52,327 nt of DNA, taken from NCBI GenBank assembly GCA_016787575.1, contig JAEUUO010000037.1:1-52327 (forward strand), given 5' to 3'. The notes beneath the pieces were generated by a model that was not told where the DNA came from, made no database searches, and worked only from the letters and a program-made list of their open reading frames with translations. A program made the position numbers and the translations under genes. Below, one piece after another: positions 26,019 through 34,527 of the stretch. This DNA comes from Saprospiraceae bacterium. GTDB lineage: Bacteria; Bacteroidota; Bacteroidia; Chitinophagales; Saprospiraceae. Within the stretch, counting starts at the first letter, position 1; the number at the start of each line of letters is the position of its first letter.

Positions 26019-27581
26019 ATGCCAAAAAGAAAGCAACTTTGCGATCCAAAAAATTGTTGGAATACTGTGTTTAAGCGTAGTTTATTACTAATTCTCGATG
26101 GTTGGGGTATTGGAAAGGTGCCGGAATCCGATGCCATACAACAAGCCAACACGCCATTTTACGATCAATTGGTTGAATCTTTTCCTAATAGTGAGCTACT
26201 GACCCATGGCGCTTATGTAGGTTTGCCGGATGGTCAGATGGGCAATTCCGAGGTGGGTCATATCAATTTAGGAGCCGGCCGAATCGTTTATCAGGATTTG
26301 GTTAAAATCAACAAAGCAATCGAGGACCATAGTTTGGAAAACAATCCTGAATTCACGCAACTAATAAACTATTGTAATAATAATCAAAAGCCATGTCACT
26401 TGATTGGATTGCTGTCTGATGGGGGTGTACACAGCCATATCAGCCATGTATTTGGCATAATTAATCTATTGGAAGCGCATCTGAAGGTTCCTGTATATCT
26501 CCATGTCATTACAGACGGCAGGGATACGGATCCTCACAGTGGAATGCAATTTATTAACCAAACTCAAGAATTTCTAAATGGCAAGAAAACGCAAATTGCG
26601 AGTCTGATTGGGCGTTATTATGCCATGGATCGCGACAAGCGTTGGGAGCGAATTCGAAAAGCCTATGAGTTGTATGTTTTAGGAAAAGGAACCAAGGTTT
26701 CAAATGCAATGCAGGCTCTTGAAACATCATATGCTTCAGGAATTACGGATGAATTTATCGAGCCGTTTCGAATTCAGGACACACCCGAATCGCTTATTAA
26801 AAACGGGGATGCAGTTTTGTGTATTAATTTCCGTACGGATCGACTCAGGCAATTAACACAGGTATTTACTCAGAATGACCAGCCCGAATACCAGATGAAA
26901 AAAATGCAGCTGCATTTTGTAACTATGGCCCGATACGATCATTCTTTTGAGGGAGTTTCTGTTTTATTTGACAAAACAGACCTGCAAAATACCTTGGGTG
27001 AGATGCTATCTCGTTATGGTTGCACCCAGGTACGTATTGCAGAAACTGAAAAATATCCCCATGTCAGTTTTTTCTTTTCAGGGGGCCGAGAAAAAAATTT
27101 CAGCGGAGAAAAACGCATTTTGGTAGCTTCTCCTAAAGTTCCAACCTACGATTTAAAACCGGAAATGAGTGCCAATGCGCTTGCAGAGAAAACCATTGAA
27201 ATTATCCAAGAAGAATTGCCTGATTTTATTTGTTTGAATTTTGCAAATGCAGATATGGTTGGTCATACAGGTGTTTTTACTGCAGAAATAAAAGCAGCAG
27301 AAACCGTTGATCAATGTTTGGAAAAAATCATACCAGAAGCATTGAAAAGAGATTATGCGATCCTAATTCTGGCTGATCATGGCAATGGAGAATTTATGAT
27401 CAATGAAGATGGTTCGCCCAATACAGCACATACAAAAAACCCGGTACCTTGTATCCTTGTTTCAAATAAAAAGGAATTAAAAATTCAAAATGGAATTCTT
27501 GCAGACATTGCACCGACACTTTTAAAATTGATGGCTCTACCAATACCGGTTGAAATGGATGGTAAGGTTCTTGTGGCTTAA
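26019..27581 (+). CDS. gpmI: 2,3-bisphosphoglycerate-independent phosphoglycerate mutase
   Basis: A 520-residue Mn-dependent mutase read from the ATG at 26019; an in-frame ATG at 25977 would add 14 unconserved residues. The N-terminal RSLLLILDGWGIGK carries the first metal-binding Asp. GLPDGQMGNSEVGHINLGAG holds the catalytic Ser (about residue 77), VHSHISHV and ITDGRDTDP mark the phosphotransferase domain, and LADHGNGEFM plus NTAHTKNPVP hold the C-terminal metal ligands. It interconverts 3- and 2-phosphoglycerate in glycolysis and gluconeogenesis. The start codon of nadA follows within 20 bases, suggesting a joint transcript. Confidence 0.96.
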   Translation: MPKRKQLCDPKNCWNTVFKRSLLLILDGWGIGKVPESDAIQQANTPFYDQLVESFPNSELLTHGAYVGLPDGQMGNSEVGHINLGAGRIVYQDLVKINKAIEDHSLENNPEFTQLINYCNNNQKPCHLIGLLSDGGVHSHISHVFGIINLLEAHLKVPVYLHVITDGRDTDPHSGMQFINQTQEFLNGKKTQIASLIGRYYAMDRDKRWERIRKAYELYVLGKGTKVSNAMQALETSYASGITDEFIEPFRIQDTPESLIKNGDAVLCINFRTDRLRQLTQVFTQNDQPEYQMKKMQLHFVTMARYDHSFEGVSVLFDKTDLQNTLGEMLSRYGCTQVRIAETEKYPHVSFFFSGGREKNFSGEKRILVASPKVPTYDLKPEMSANALAEKTIEIIQEELPDFICLNFANADMVGHTGVFTAEIKAAETVDQCLEKIIPEALKRDYAILILADHGNGEFMINEDGSPNTAHTKNPVPCILVSNKKELKIQNGILADIAPTLLKLMALPIPVEMDGKVLVA

Positions 27582-27597
27582 AAATCCTGATTATAAA

Positions 27598-28611
27598 ATG
27601 GAAATTGAATCAACGCTAAAAATGGAAACGGATCTTGCAATCAAAGGCTATCTTGATATAGAGCTGGATCCAGAATTGGATTTGATTGCTGAAATTAACG
27701 CATTAAAAAAGGAAAAAAATGCTGTCATTTTAGCGCATTATTATCAAGATCCCGATATACAAGACGTAGCTGATTTTGTTGGGGATAGTTTGCAATTGTC
27801 TCAAGAAGCAGCTCGAACACCTGCTGATATGATCGCTTTTGCAGGGGTGCATTTTATGGCAGAAACAGCAAAAATTTTATCGCCTCAAAAAAAAGTAGTG
27901 ATACCAGACTTAAAAGCAGGTTGTTCTTTATCTGATTCCTGTCCCGCTCCGGTCTTTGCAAAATTTAAAGAGCAATACCCCAATCACGTGGTTGTAAGTT
28001 ATGTTAATTGTACTGCTGAGTTAAAAACGCTGACTGATATTTGTTGCACGTCTTCCAATGCAGTTCATGTAGTCAATAGCATTCCTTTGGATCGAGGAAT
28101 TATTTTTGCTCCGGATAAAAATTTAGCAGCCTATATAGAAAAGGTAACAGGCAGAAAGATGGTGAAGTGGGATGGAGCATGTATGGTGCATGAAATTTTT
28201 TCACGGGAAAAAATTACCAAGCTCAAAATAAAACACCCGGAAGCTAAAATCATCGCACATCCTGAATGTGAAGAAGCAGTACTTGCTTTGTCTGATTACA
28301 TTGGCTCAACGAGTGGCTTACTTAAATTTGTACAAACCAACGCTGCTAAATCTTTTATCGTAGCTACCGAAAGTGGCATTCTGCACCAAATGCAATTGAA
28401 ATGTCCCGGCAAAACATTTATACCGGCACCGCCCAATAATTTATGTGCCTGTAATGAATGTCCCCACATGAAACGCAATTCTCTGGAGAAGCTCTACATT
28501 TGCATGAAATATGAATTGCCTGAGGTCCGATTGTCAGAAAATGTAATACGGGACGCCCGCAAAAGCATTGATCGCATGCTCGAAATTTCAGCACATGCAG
28601 GACTGTCATAA
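27598..28611 (+). CDS. nadA: quinolinate synthase
   Basis: A 337-residue NadA read from the ATG at 27598; an open frame with another ATG at 27550 overlaps gpmI and adds no conserved residues. NadA condenses iminoaspartate with dihydroxyacetone phosphate to quinolinate, the precursor of NAD. Cysteines for the 4Fe-4S cluster are visible in AGCSLSDSCP (about Cys109), WDGACMVHE (about Cys195) and NLCACNECPHMKRN (about 282-288). AHYYQDPDIQDVADFVGDS is the substrate-binding start of the first domain. The enzyme is oxygen sensitive. The partner NadB/NadC genes are not in the window. It lies 16 bases behind gpmI. Confidence 0.96.
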   Translation: MEIESTLKMETDLAIKGYLDIELDPELDLIAEINALKKEKNAVILAHYYQDPDIQDVADFVGDSLQLSQEAARTPADMIAFAGVHFMAETAKILSPQKKVVIPDLKAGCSLSDSCPAPVFAKFKEQYPNHVVVSYVNCTAELKTLTDICCTSSNAVHVVNSIPLDRGIIFAPDKNLAAYIEKVTGRKMVKWDGACMVHEIFSREKITKLKIKHPEAKIIAHPECEEAVLALSDYIGSTSGLLKFVQTNAAKSFIVATESGILHQMQLKCPGKTFIPAPPNNLCACNECPHMKRNSLEKLYICMKYELPEVRLSENVIRDARKSIDRMLEISAHAGLS

Positions 28612-28656
28612 AATAAGATTCAAAATAAATCGTTTGTTCGTAAATAATTCAGCCGG

Positions 28657-29484
28657 ATGCATTTTAAATACAGCTATTTTTTACTAATTCTTGTTTTGCC
28701 TTTCATTGGAAATGCTCAAAAGGGTTTTGAAGCGGGGATTTGGGCCGGCTCAGCAAATTATTTTGGTGATTTAAATAATTTATATCGACTCAATGAACCA
28801 GGTTTGGCAGGAGGCATTATGGGACGATATAATTACAATACCCGGATTTCTACAAAAATGCAATTAAATTATTTGCGATTGAGGGCTCATGATTCAAAAT
28901 CTAATAATGCCTTTGACTTAAGAAGGAACTTGAGTTTTTTTTCAAATGTCATAGAAATTGCACCTAGTATGGAATTCAATTTTTTTAGTTTGAAGCATGG
29001 TTCGAAAGATGAAAATTTAACTCCATATCTCATGGGAGGAATCAGTGTATTTTATTTTAGTCCGAAAACAGATTTTCAGGGTAAAACTTACAGTCTTAGG
29101 AATTTAGGTACGGAAGGACAGATACCCGGACAAGAATACAACGAAATCAGTACAGCTTGGCTGGTCGGAGGTGGTGTAAAATTTGATTTAAATGCTGCTT
29201 GGAGCATCAATGTTGAACTCGCATATAGAAAAGCCAAAACAGATTATTTAGATGATGTCAGCGGATTCTATCCGGATTATATTGAATTACAAAACAATCG
29301 CGGAGATGTTGCCGTTCAATTGGCAGATCGTTCTGAAGCAACAACAGATTATCCTAAAATTGGTCTAAGCGGCACACAGCGAGGTGATTCAAAAGATAAA
29401 GATGCATTTGTATCATTAGGTATAAATTTAGTTTACTATTTTGGAAAATTGCGTTGTCCAGATTTATCAACCCCCAAATATTAG
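28657..29484 (+). CDS. outer-membrane beta-barrel protein of the PorG/DUF6089 type
   Basis: A 275-residue protein with a signal peptide (MHFKYSYFLLILVLPFIGNA, cut before Q) and an N-terminal FEAGIWAGSANYFGDLNN motif. That motif, the GGIMGRYNYNTRISTKMQLN strand pair, the LTPYLMGGISVFYF strand and the end VYYFGKLRCPDLSTPKY fit the DUF6089 family, which includes PorG, an outer-membrane component of the T9SS. It would sit in the outer membrane. Because several DUF6089 paralogues may exist per genome, I do not assign porG outright. It follows nadA by 45 bases on the same strand and is followed by the ABC exporter genes. Confidence 0.75.
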   Translation: MHFKYSYFLLILVLPFIGNAQKGFEAGIWAGSANYFGDLNNLYRLNEPGLAGGIMGRYNYNTRISTKMQLNYLRLRAHDSKSNNAFDLRRNLSFFSNVIEIAPSMEFNFFSLKHGSKDENLTPYLMGGISVFYFSPKTDFQGKTYSLRNLGTEGQIPGQEYNEISTAWLVGGGVKFDLNAAWSINVELAYRKAKTDYLDDVSGFYPDYIELQNNRGDVAVQLADRSEATTDYPKIGLSGTQRGDSKDKDAFVSLGINLVYYFGKLRCPDLSTPKY

Positions 29485-29673
29485 CTATTTAGCTGTAAAA
29501 CTATTAAGCGCTGTTCAGTTTATATTCTTTAGTTGATTTTTTTAAGCATTTAAGCTAATGTATCCTCTTATCATCAACCCTTCTGCCCTTCAAGCTTTAA
29601 ATCCTCCTGTCCTCTTCCTATAGACTTCCTTGCTATAGACTTTCTAGCTATATTCGCGTTTAAATTGAATGTG

Positions 29674-30582
29674 ATGGCAGATTTATTACGGCTCGAAAAT
29701 GTAGTCAAGGAATACGGTGCTCTCAAAGCTGTGGACCACGTAAGTTTTAAAGTTCCTGAATCTTCTATTGTTGGATTATTGGGACCCAACGGCGCGGGAA
29801 AAACATCTCTTATCAGGATTATTACAGGAATTACGCAAGCAGACTCAGGAAATGTTTTACTGCACGAAAAAGATATATACAAGATAAAAGATCCTTCTGT
29901 TGGTTACATGCCAGAAGAAAGAGGTTTGTATAAAAAGATGAAAGTTGGAGAACAACTTATTTTTTTAACCCGCTTGCGTGGTTTATCCAAAGCAGATGCT
30001 GAAAAAAATGTTGTTTTTTGGATGAAGAAATTTCAAATTGAATCCTGGTGGAATAAAAAAGTAAATGAATTGTCAAAAGGGATGTCTCAAAAAATACAAT
30101 TCATCGCGACGGTAAGTCACAATCCAAAATTGATTATTTTAGATGAACCTTTTTCAGGATTGGATCCAATCAATACGAATCTAATTAAAGATGAAATTAT
30201 CAGATTAAAAGAAGAAGGCGCCAGTATTTTATTTTCAACGCACCGCATGGAACAAGTAGAAGAGATGTGTGAGCATATTGTGTTAATTAACAAAGGAAGA
30301 ATTGTATTGAATGGAGAAGTAAATGATGTTCGAAATTCTTATAAGGAAAATATTTTCGAGTTAACCACTTCTAATAATATGCCGGAAGAATTTTTTAGCG
30401 AATTTGATTGCAATATAAAAAAGGAAAGGCATTACCTTATAAGACTAAAGCAACAGCAGTCAACGAATGACATTTTGAGTTGGTTGTTGCATCATGAAGT
30501 TAATTTAATTTCTTTTAACGAACTGTTGCCAACATTCAATGAAATATTTATTAAAACTGTAAATGATACCAGCCATGAATAA
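29674..30582 (+). CDS. ABC transporter ATP-binding protein (NatA type)
   Basis: A 302-residue ATPase read from the ATG at 29674; a TTG three codons upstream is less likely. The Walker A motif is GLLGPNGAGKTS (about residues 34-45), the signature LSKGMSQKIQ, Walker B KLIILDEPFSG, and the H-loop STHR. The last 80 residues form the DUF4162-like tail common in NatA-type exporters. It energises the permease encoded directly downstream, whose ATG lies inside this gene's last codons. NatAB-type systems export sodium or drugs, but the substrate cannot be decided here. Confidence 0.9.
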   Translation: MADLLRLENVVKEYGALKAVDHVSFKVPESSIVGLLGPNGAGKTSLIRIITGITQADSGNVLLHEKDIYKIKDPSVGYMPEERGLYKKMKVGEQLIFLTRLRGLSKADAEKNVVFWMKKFQIESWWNKKVNELSKGMSQKIQFIATVSHNPKLIILDEPFSGLDPINTNLIKDEIIRLKEEGASILFSTHRMEQVEEMCEHIVLINKGRIVLNGEVNDVRNSYKENIFELTTSNNMPEEFFSEFDCNIKKERHYLIRLKQQQSTNDILSWLLHHEVNLISFNELLPTFNEIFIKTVNDTSHE

Positions 30583-31885
30583 ATTGGGCTTAATCATAGC
30601 GCGTGAATATCTCACCAAGGTAAAAAATAAAAATTTTATTTTTACAACCTTACTTACTCCTTTAGGATTTTTAATATTTTTTATCGTCATTGGTGTAATA
30701 TTTAGTTACGAAGGTTCTAAAACTTACCGGATTGCACTGTTAGACAAAAGTGAAATGAATATTAAGTTTCCGGATTCAACTAAAAAATTTAGTTTTATTA
30801 AAACCACCGAACCCATAGAGCAACTTAAGCTAAAATATAAAAATGGAGAATTGGATGGAATATTGGTTTTGCCAAAATTTGCCGGGGTGGATGTCAATGC
30901 TTATACAGTCTATTATCATTCTGACAAAGCCATGGATATTGAAATCGAATCCAGTCTTGAAAAATATTTGCAGGATGGAGTTAGAAATTATAAAATTCAG
31001 TTGATGAATTTGCAAAGCGAGCAACTGGACAAGCTAAAAACCGATATTGCCATTGATCCGGAGCCAGTTTCTGAAACTGAAAAAGATCGCTCAAGCTATA
31101 CTGGTAAAATTGCTACAATGTTGGGAGGCATTATGGGTTATGTCATTTTCTTTATTATTTTTTTGTATGGAGCTTCTGTAATGCGTTCTGTTGCTGATGA
31201 GAAAGTAAGCAGAATTGTTGAGGTAATTATTTCTTCAGCACGACCTGTTGAACTGATGCTTGGAAAAGTAATAGGAGTTGGATTGGTTGGTTTAACTCAA
31301 ATCGTGATATGGTTGGTTTTAATACCGCTTATATATTTTCTGGGAATGTCCATAGCAGGAATTGATACCCAACAACTGCAAGAAGTCAGCCAGACCATGG
31401 GGCAGCAGGCACCAGTAGATACCGACGAGTTAGCACAAATAATTCGGGAAGTGGGCGCTATGAACTGGTGGCGTATTTCTGTGCTGTTTGTGTTTTATTT
31501 TGTAGGAGGTTATTTTATTTATGCATCAATGTTTGCAGCAATTGGCGCCGCATCCGGTGATGATATAAATGATGCACAGTCTTTAACTATCATAGTAACC
31601 ATTCCCATATTATTGGCAATGTATGTAATGTTTCAGGCCATTCGACTTCCGGATAGTTCATTGGCAATGTTTGCATCTTTGTTTCCATTTTTTAGTCCGA
31701 TTGTAATGCCCGCTATGTTGGCATTTGACCCACCGTGGTGGCAAATTGGACTTTCTTTAATTTTGTTATTTGCTTTCAGCTATTTTATGATTTGGGTTGC
31801 AGCGCGAATTTATCGTACCGGAATATTGATGTATGGTAAAAAAGCAAGTATTAAAGAATTGGGAAAATGGATTTGGAAGGGTTGA
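30575..31885 (+). CDS. ABC transporter permease (NatB type)
   Basis: A 436-residue permease of the ABC-2 (ABC2_membrane_3) family read from the ATG at 30575, which overlaps the ATPase stop; an ATG at 30563 would add four residues. One membrane helix lies near the N-terminus (about residues 25-48), followed by a large extracytoplasmic domain. Five further helices follow, beginning with MLGGIMGYVIFFIIFLYGAS at about 185-205. VADEKVSRIVEVIISSARPVELMLGK is the conserved coupling segment. It forms the membrane half of an exporter with the ATPase encoded upstream. Lengths and gene order match NatAB pairs. Confidence 0.9.
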   Translation: MNKLGLIIAREYLTKVKNKNFIFTTLLTPLGFLIFFIVIGVIFSYEGSKTYRIALLDKSEMNIKFPDSTKKFSFIKTTEPIEQLKLKYKNGELDGILVLPKFAGVDVNAYTVYYHSDKAMDIEIESSLEKYLQDGVRNYKIQLMNLQSEQLDKLKTDIAIDPEPVSETEKDRSSYTGKIATMLGGIMGYVIFFIIFLYGASVMRSVADEKVSRIVEVIISSARPVELMLGKVIGVGLVGLTQIVIWLVLIPLIYFLGMSIAGIDTQQLQEVSQTMGQQAPVDTDELAQIIREVGAMNWWRISVLFVFYFVGGYFIYASMFAAIGAASGDDINDAQSLTIIVTIPILLAMYVMFQAIRLPDSSLAMFASLFPFFSPIVMPAMLAFDPPWWQIGLSLILLFAFSYFMIWVAARIYRTGILMYGKKASIKELGKWIWKG

Positions 31886-31917
31886 TGTAAATTTTTCCCA
31901 ATTTTAATTTTTATTCT

Positions 31918-32883
31918 GTGAAAATAAGTGGATTTACGTTCATGCGAAATACAAGTAGTTTGTATTATCCATTTCTCGAGTCCATTCAATCTATATTGCC
32001 TATCGTAGACGAATTTGTAATTGCAATGGGCGATAACGATCCCTACGATCAAACTGAAAAATTAGTACGCGAATTAAACTCAAACAAGATTAAATTAATT
32101 CATACTAATTGGGATTTGGAGAAGTATAAGCAAGGAACAATTTATGCCCAACAAACGGACCTTGCTAAGCAAGCTTGTACAGGCGATTGGTTGTTTTACC
32201 TGCAATCGGATGAAGTCGTCCATGAAAAGTACTTAGAAGACATAGTAAATAATTGTAAAAACTATTTACTCGATGCTTCCGTTGAAGGATTTTTATTTGA
32301 ATACAAACATTTTTGGGGGGACTACTATCATTACATTAAGTCTCATTGTTGGTATCCTAATGAAATTCGAATTATACGGAATCGCAAGGATATCCATTCA
32401 TACGGAGATGCACAATCATTTAAATCGATTCAAAATTTTGACTCTTTAAACTACAGAACCAGACAAGGAATTCGGAAATTGAGGGTAGTAAAAATTAATG
32501 CTTGTATCAATCATTATGGTTGGGTGAGACCCCCTAAACTCATGCAATCCAAATCGAAAGTAATGGATGGCTTTTATCATGAAAAACAAACTGTACTTGC
32601 AGCGTATCAGGATAAACCGGTTTATTTTGATTACGGAAATTTAAGCAGACTCAAGCTTTACGATGAAAGTCATCCAGCGGTCATGAATCAATTTATACAA
32701 CAGTTTAATTGGAAAGACCAATTAAACTATTCAAAAGATTATACACCTAATCGGACTTTATTAAAACATGAAAGAATAAAATACAGAGTTCTTAGTTGGG
32801 TTGAACAAAACTTATTGGGAGGCAATCAATTATTTGGTTATAAAAATTGGGTAATTTTACCTACAAATAAATTCAACTACTGA
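31918..32883 (+). CDS. glycosyltransferase family protein
   Basis: A 321-residue protein starting at a GTG (31918) with KISGFTFMRNTSSLYYPFLE. It continues VDEFVIAMGDNDPYDQT and TGDWLFYLQSDEVVHEKYLE, which resembles the GT-A fold of family-2-like transferases; the DEVVHE segment takes the place of a DXD metal motif. FWGDYYHYIKSHCWYPNEIR and HYGWVRPPKLMQSKSKVM match a group of uncharacterised glycosyltransferases common in Bacteroidota, often near lipopolysaccharide or glycan genes. No signal peptide or membrane helix is seen, so it is cytoplasmic. It follows the exporter pair by 32 bases; whether it belongs to the same transcript is unclear. Confidence 0.75.
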   Translation: MKISGFTFMRNTSSLYYPFLESIQSILPIVDEFVIAMGDNDPYDQTEKLVRELNSNKIKLIHTNWDLEKYKQGTIYAQQTDLAKQACTGDWLFYLQSDEVVHEKYLEDIVNNCKNYLLDASVEGFLFEYKHFWGDYYHYIKSHCWYPNEIRIIRNRKDIHSYGDAQSFKSIQNFDSLNYRTRQGIRKLRVVKINACINHYGWVRPPKLMQSKSKVMDGFYHEKQTVLAAYQDKPVYFDYGNLSRLKLYDESHPAVMNQFIQQFNWKDQLNYSKDYTPNRTLLKHERIKYRVLSWVEQNLLGGNQLFGYKNWVILPTNKFNY

Positions 32884-32921
32884 AGCAGGTTTAAATTTTC
32901 AATTAGCCTGTTAAGCTGCAA

Positions 32922-34001
32922 TTAGTATTTAATTTCTATGAGTTCAGTTAAAGGTCTGGACTGACATGTCAGGATATAACCTTGCTCGATTTCTTCTGGT
33001 TCTAATGCCAAGCTGACATCCATATGTACTTTTCCTTGGATAATTTTCGCCATGCATGTTGAACATGCTCCACTGGAACAGGAATAAGGAGCATCCAACT
33101 TAGCATCTAATATGCTGTCGAGTATTTTTCTATTGCCGGGCATCTGTAACTCGTGGGTCTTATTGTTTAGATGCACGATAAGTCGGACAGTATTTAAATT
33201 TGGAATTTGAGAATCGCTTACTGGATGAACTGGTATTGTAAAATATTCTGCATGTATTGATTTGGAATCAATGTTTGATTTTAATAAATTTTCTTTGGTG
33301 CTTTCAATAAAGTCGCCTGGTCCGCATAAGTAATAAAGTGCGTTTAAACTGCGCAGAGGATATTTGTTAAAAAACTTCTGAATGGAATCTTTGTTTATTC
33401 GGCCTTTCCAACCTTCCCAGATTTTCTTTTTACTCGACAAAAAAGGAAGTAAGTTGCCTTTTAATCTACTTAAAGTAAATTCTACAAAGAACTGATCCTG
33501 ATATTTTTGACTTAATTTAATAAGTTGTTCATGAAACATGATGTCTTCTTCTGTGCGGTTTCCGTATAAAAGGTAAACCATTGACATGGGCTCATCTTCT
33601 AACAGCGATTGAATCATTGAAAAAATTGGAGTTATACCACTGCCTGCTGCAAAGAAATAATAATTTTGACGCCTTCCTGAATCGGGGGTAATAAAAAAGT
33701 GACCTTCAGGTCCTGATAGTTCCAATTGATCACCTGCATTTATTTTATTAAAAATATAATTTGAAACAATACCATCATCCACTTTTTTAATACTGATGCT
33801 AATTGTTTCTTGTCCTGGAGCCGAACTCATTGAATACGATCGACGATATTCTTTGCCGTTAATAATTAATTTAAGAGTAAGGTGTTGGCCGGGATGATAA
33901 TTAGTAAAAGCCTCAGGCAATTCAATAACTTTAAAATGCAAACTGACAGAATCTTTTGTTTCAAAGCTTTTTTCTGAGACCGGAATTTTATAAAAATGCA
34001 T
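32922..34001 (-). CDS. ferredoxin-NADP reductase-like oxidoreductase with 2Fe-2S domain (PaaE type)
   Basis: A 359-residue electron-transfer protein with three parts. The FAD-binding domain carries RRSYSMSSAPG (about residues 52-62). The NAD(P)-binding domain has FFAAGSGITPIFSMIQSLL and LYYLCGPGDFI. The C-terminal plant-type ferredoxin domain has CSSGACSTCMAK and a last Cys in YILTCQSRP. This order matches PaaE/PaaK and related reductase subunits of ring-hydroxylating or desaturase systems, which pass electrons from NAD(P)H to an oxygenase. No oxygenase gene is nearby, so the partner is unknown; a fatty acid desaturase or carotenoid hydroxylase is possible. Confidence 0.88.
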   Translation of the reverse strand: MHFYKIPVSEKSFETKDSVSLHFKVIELPEAFTNYHPGQHLTLKLIINGKEYRRSYSMSSAPGQETISISIKKVDDGIVSNYIFNKINAGDQLELSGPEGHFFITPDSGRRQNYYFFAAGSGITPIFSMIQSLLEDEPMSMVYLLYGNRTEEDIMFHEQLIKLSQKYQDQFFVEFTLSRLKGNLLPFLSSKKKIWEGWKGRINKDSIQKFFNKYPLRSLNALYYLCGPGDFIESTKENLLKSNIDSKSIHAEYFTIPVHPVSDSQIPNLNTVRLIVHLNNKTHELQMPGNRKILDSILDAKLDAPYSCSSGACSTCMAKIIQGKVHMDVSLALEPEEIEQGYILTCQSRPLTELIEIKY

Positions 34002-34067
34002 GATCTGAAATCGATTTAATACAAAACCGATAATACTAGCTTTTGTTTAGATAGATTCTGATTTGAC

Positions 34068-34466
34068 TTATTTTTTAAGTAAATCCCGGATTTCAGTCAA
34101 TAAATCTTCAGTAGTTGGTTTTGGAATTCCGACTGGCTCAACAAATTTGATACGATTTACAAATTTTATTATTAAAAACATCACAAAAGCAATGATAATA
34201 AAATTGATAAAAGAAGAAATCATTCGTCCATAAAGTATGGCTGATTCAGAGGTGGCAACTTTGCCATCAGGACCTAAAACTTCAGGAGACAAGACCCATT
34301 TAGCTTGCGCCAAATCGCCCATTTGAAAAATTTGACCAACCAAAGGCATAACGATTCCATCAACAAAGGCTGCCGTTATTCCTCCAAAAGCTGTTGCCAT
34401 AACCAAGCCGATGGCTATGTCTATTAAGTTTCCCTGAAGTGCAAATTTTTTAAATTCTTTGAGCAT
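34068..34466 (-). CDS. mscL: large-conductance mechanosensitive channel
   Basis: A 132-residue MscL read from the ATG at 34466; the frame extends to 34499, but the conserved protein starts MLKEFKKFALQGNLIDIAIG. The first membrane helix (IDIAIGLVMATAFGGITAAF) holds the Gly-rich gate. The second lies in FINFIIIAFVMFLIIKFV, followed by a short charged C-terminal helix (TEDLLTEIRDLLKK). As a pentamer it opens under membrane tension to release solutes on osmotic downshock. A -7 element (TATTTTTG, 34497-34504) 30 bases before the start indicates its own promoter. Confidence 0.95.
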   Translation of the reverse strand: MLKEFKKFALQGNLIDIAIGLVMATAFGGITAAFVDGIVMPLVGQIFQMGDLAQAKWVLSPEVLGPDGKVATSESAILYGRMISSFINFIIIAFVMFLIIKFVNRIKFVEPVGIPKPTTEDLLTEIRDLLKK

Positions 34467-34496
34467 GATAAATAGTTTAATTGTTAAGCCAATATT

Positions 34497-34504
34497 CAAA
34501 AATA
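34497..34504 (-). promoter_or_regulatory. -7 promoter element (TATTTTTG) of mscL
   Basis: An exact TAnnTTTG match on the minus strand between the aconitase stop (34528) and the mscL ATG (34466). It supports the shorter mscL start, since a start at 34499 would overlap it. No -33 TTG is seen. Confidence 0.45.
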
Positions 34505-34527
34505 CTATTAAAATTAAATGCTAGCTA

